NCBI GenBank assembly: GCA_016946835.1
Contig: JACVTC010000094.1
Location: 121,501 to 165,000 of the forward strand
Direction of reading: 5' to 3'
DNA length: 43,500 nucleotides
Origin: Neocallimastix lanati (nom. inval.)
Lineage: Eukaryota > Neocallimastigomycota > Neocallimastigomycetes > Neocallimastigales > Neocallimastigaceae
This document shows positions 42,246 through 43,500 of this stretch, piece by piece (positions within the stretch are counted from its first letter, which is position 1; every line of letters begins with the position of its first letter). The position numbers were made by a program, and so were the translations under genes. Under the pieces are notes generated by a model. It worked only from the letters and a program-made list of their open reading frames with translations, was not told the DNA's origin and made no database searches.

Positions 42246-43365
42246 TACATTTTTCATTACTTCTTTTACTGTTTCATATTCTTTAAAAACTAAAAGATAT
42301 TGATATCTCTTAAAAGAAGTCAATAAATTATTATTATGGTTCCTGTTTATTATTTAAAATTTCACCCCAATCTATAACATAAGAAGTAAATGGAAATGAA
42401 ATTCTTTTTTTTTTTTTCGATTCCTTTATCTATATTTAAATTATTATTATTATTATTATTATTATTATTGATAACTGTCCTAAAATTATGTATATAATAA
42501 TTATTGATGCACGTGATATACATGAATCTAATGTGGCACAAATGATGAATAGTTAAATACATAAAATGCTCACTGTAATATTTACATACGAATAGAGGTT
42601 TAATTCCTAATAAATAAAAATAAATAAACAACATTAAAATTTATTAATCATAAATTTAAGTGTGTTAACAATTATTATTATTTTTTTATTTTATTTTTAG
42701 CTTTTTCTTCTTCAAAATTAGATAAGTTTTTTTTTTTTTTTATTATGATAAATTTAACCATTCCTTTCTCTCTTTCTTTCTCTTTTATATATATATATTT
42801 TATTATCAGTCACTTTTATTTTAGTCTTTCTAGGATTTAAAGTTTTATAAATCCCTTAAAAATTAATAACAATTTTTTTTTTTACTATTAATTAATGGAG
42901 ATGGGAAAATCAAATGATTTCTTAATACTTCTGTAAAGAATTTAGTTAAAAAAGGAAGAAGAAGATAAAAAAAAAAAAAAAAGAAAAGTATGATTTGAAA
43001 ACTTAGGTTAGAGGATTGAAAGAGGAATAAAAAAAAAAATAAAGATTTAAAGAGATTTATTAATATTTATTAATATCTTTATTTTATAGGATAATTATAG
43101 TAAAAAAAAAAGTAATGAAAGAGAATATAAATTTGATTAAGTCTTTTTTTTTTTTTTTTTTTAACTTCACTAATTTTATTCACCATTAATGTGGGGGATA
43201 ATAAGTAACGTAATTTCCAAGATATGAAACTGACCTTTTGAATAATTGACCTTTTGTAAAAAGGGAAGCAATAAGGAAAGAAAAATAAAGTAAAATAAAA
43301 TAAAATAAAAATTAAAAAAAAAAAAATAAAAATCAATATTTTAAATTTTTGAATAAAAAATAAGA

Positions 43366-43396
<31 letters not shown>

Positions 43397-43500
43397 TTTT
43401 TATCATTAATAATTGTATGCTATAGAATTTGTATAAATTTAACTATAGTTTTTTTTATAATTCTATCATTTCCTTTGTAAATCTTTATTTAAAGTATAAA
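41270..43500. other. AT-rich DNA without a supportable gene
   Basis: Poly-A and poly-T runs, (ATT)n tracts (42140-42175, 42440-42470) and a diverged copy of the dispersed repeat of 27500-27605 at about 42545-42680. The open frames at 42362-42634 and 43079-43336 (minus) are Asn, Lys or Phe tracts over microsatellites and I do not call them genes. Confidence 0.6.
41784..41811. repeat. Perfect 28-bp palindrome with nearby half copy
   Basis: AAGATATAATGAAT joined to its exact reverse complement ATTCATTATATCTT. The right half, with GAATATTCATTATATCTTAT, recurs at about 41857-41880. It is AT-only apart from two G and two C bases. Role unknown. Confidence 0.7.

Overview
The window is extremely AT-rich eukaryotic DNA, full of homopolymer runs, (AAT)n/(AAAT)n microsatellites and decaying transposons. 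Its one well-preserved host protein gene (28758-31751, minus) encodes a signal peptide, three fungal-type (CBM10-like) dockerins and a CotH-like domain. That combination is characteristic of anaerobic gut fungi (Neocallimastigomycota), whose secreted enzymes assemble into cellulosomes. Genus or species cannot be read from this.

Layout. (1) 1-17459 is a nested retrotransposon block. An older LTR element has its 5' LTR cut by the window start (1-616), a gag gene (2915-3850) and a truncated pol (3841-5415). Gag and pol overlap by -1 at a slippery heptamer followed by a hairpin. Further LTR copies lie at 15502-16409 (inverted) and 16569-17459. Inside this block sit a foldback element (623-1381, with a partial copy at 14463-14935) and a complete Ty3/gypsy chromovirus (6905-14460) with an intact 1892-codon gag-pol. 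The chromovirus appears to be self-primed: 11 nt just after its 5' LTR are complementary to an 11-mer inside the LTR. (2) A tRNA-Thr(TGU) gene is at 18269-18340. (3) 19818-24864 is an LTR element with LTRs that read as identical, a 5-bp target-site duplication, a primer-binding site matching the anticodon arm of tRNA-Lys(CUU) and a copia-like polypurine tract. It has no recognisable gag-pol; its interior carries several decayed gene fragments in both orientations. (4) A dead LINE-type reverse transcriptase is on the minus strand at about 24957-26770. (5) The dockerin-CotH gene occupies 28758-31751. (6) 31.8-37.05 kb is dominated by satellites, including a 1.9-kb array at 32610-34490 and a 53-bp minisatellite at 36561-37036. 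(7) 37158-37610 is the 3' end of a cysteine-rich membrane protein gene. (8) An Asn-rich decayed ORF (about 38270-38990) and a deleted Ty1/copia relic (about 39480-41269) follow, then AT-rich DNA with no gene that I can support.

There is no operon logic here. One cellulosome-related gene and one tRNA gene sit among several generations of retroelements. The most informative content is in retroelement mechanism (frameshift site, two unusual priming modes, possible gene capture) and in the exon structure of the dockerin gene. Coordinates, splice sites and repeat identities were read by eye.
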